NCBI GenBank assembly: GCA_036274675.1
Contig: DASUFE010000097.1
Span: forward strand, 1-19,395
DNA: 19,395 nucleotides
Direction: 5' to 3'
From: DASUFE01 sp036274675
GTDB lineage: Bacteria > Pseudomonadota > Gammaproteobacteria > HTCC5015
Shown: piece by piece, positions 19,245-19,395 of the stretch
Position numbering within the stretch: position 1 is the stretch's first letter
Layout: each line of letters opens with the position of its first letter
Position numbers and translations under genes: made by a program
Notes under the pieces: model-generated
The model's input: only the letters and a program-made list of their open reading frames with translations
Database searches by the model: none
Told to the model about the DNA's origin: nothing

Positions 19245-19323
19245 TTTTCTGACGCAGAGACGCCGAGAATTAAAAAAGTATAAATTTTTAGTACCCTCTG
19301 CGTCTTTGCGTCTCGGCGTCAAA
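19245..19323. repeat. Family B palindromic element, copy 5 (after tldD)
   Basis: The left arm at 19245-19270 (CTGACGCAGAGACGCCGAGA core) and right arm at 19296-19323 (CTCTGCGTCTTTGCGTCTCG start) are inverted copies around a 25-nt A/T centre. The left arm closely matches that of the nit-tldD element. It starts ten bases after the tldD stop and ends 13 bases before the next ATG. Confidence 0.88.
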
Positions 19324-19336
19324 CTGGATTTTCGGT

Positions 19337-19395
19337 ATGAGTGAAATAGTCAGAAATAAACCTAAGACTGATTTATTCGACAAGCAGCGCCTGCT
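19337..19395 (+). CDS. Start of a further gene, cut by the window end
   Basis: An open frame from the ATG at 19337 encodes MSEIVRNKPKTDLFDKQRLL before the window ends. It is too short to identify. In related genomes tldD is often followed by yjgA (darP) or pmbA, but these twenty residues do not match what I know of either N-terminus. No Shine-Dalgarno is clear, so even its being a gene is only likely. Confidence 0.4.
   Translation, partial: MSEIVRNKPKTDLFDKQRL

Overview
The window reads as a stretch of chromosome from a gammaproteobacterium. GreA, CarA and RNase G look gammaproteobacterial in wording, and the gene blocks carA-carB-greA, holA-proA-nadD-rsfS-rlmH and maf-rng-yhdP-nit-tldD are standard beta/gamma-proteobacterial neighbourhoods. 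A betaproteobacterium cannot be excluded from sequence alone. All sixteen genes lie on the + strand; coding DNA is GC-rich and most of the gaps are AT-rich.

Layout. Positions 5-5175 hold carbamoyl-phosphate synthetase (carA, carB) and the transcript-cleavage factor greA. Positions 5387-9405 hold holA (clamp-loader delta), proA (proline synthesis), nadD (NAD synthesis), rsfS (ribosome silencing) and rlmH (23S rRNA methylation). Positions 9465-10058 hold a lone AT-richer gene encoding an unrecognised protein with an RNxxxH motif typical of HEPN domains; it looks acquired. A 321-bp non-coding stretch with a REP-like double palindrome and a perfect FNR-type box follows. Positions 10380-19234 hold maf, rng, the giant AsmA-like envelope protein yhdP, a small exported protein, a nitrilase-family amidase (nit) and the metalloprotease tldD. 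The first 59 bases of a further gene close the window.

The most distinctive feature is not a gene. Five long imperfect palindromes sit directly after the stop codons of carA, greA, rsfS, nit and tldD. They fall into two related sequence families: A, built on ACCACRGAGCACAC, and B, built on GACGCAGAGACGCCGAG. One copy (after greA) looks composite. The copy at carA is read in frame, so the last ~18 residues of CarA are encoded by the repeat. The copy at rsfS supplies that gene's stop codon. Several downstream genes begin within a few bases of a palindrome's right arm and lack a clear Shine-Dalgarno sequence, so the elements may form part of their leaders.

I see no complete new multi-gene system. 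The best candidates for something undescribed are the orphan HEPN-like protein and the effect of the palindromic elements on neighbouring genes.
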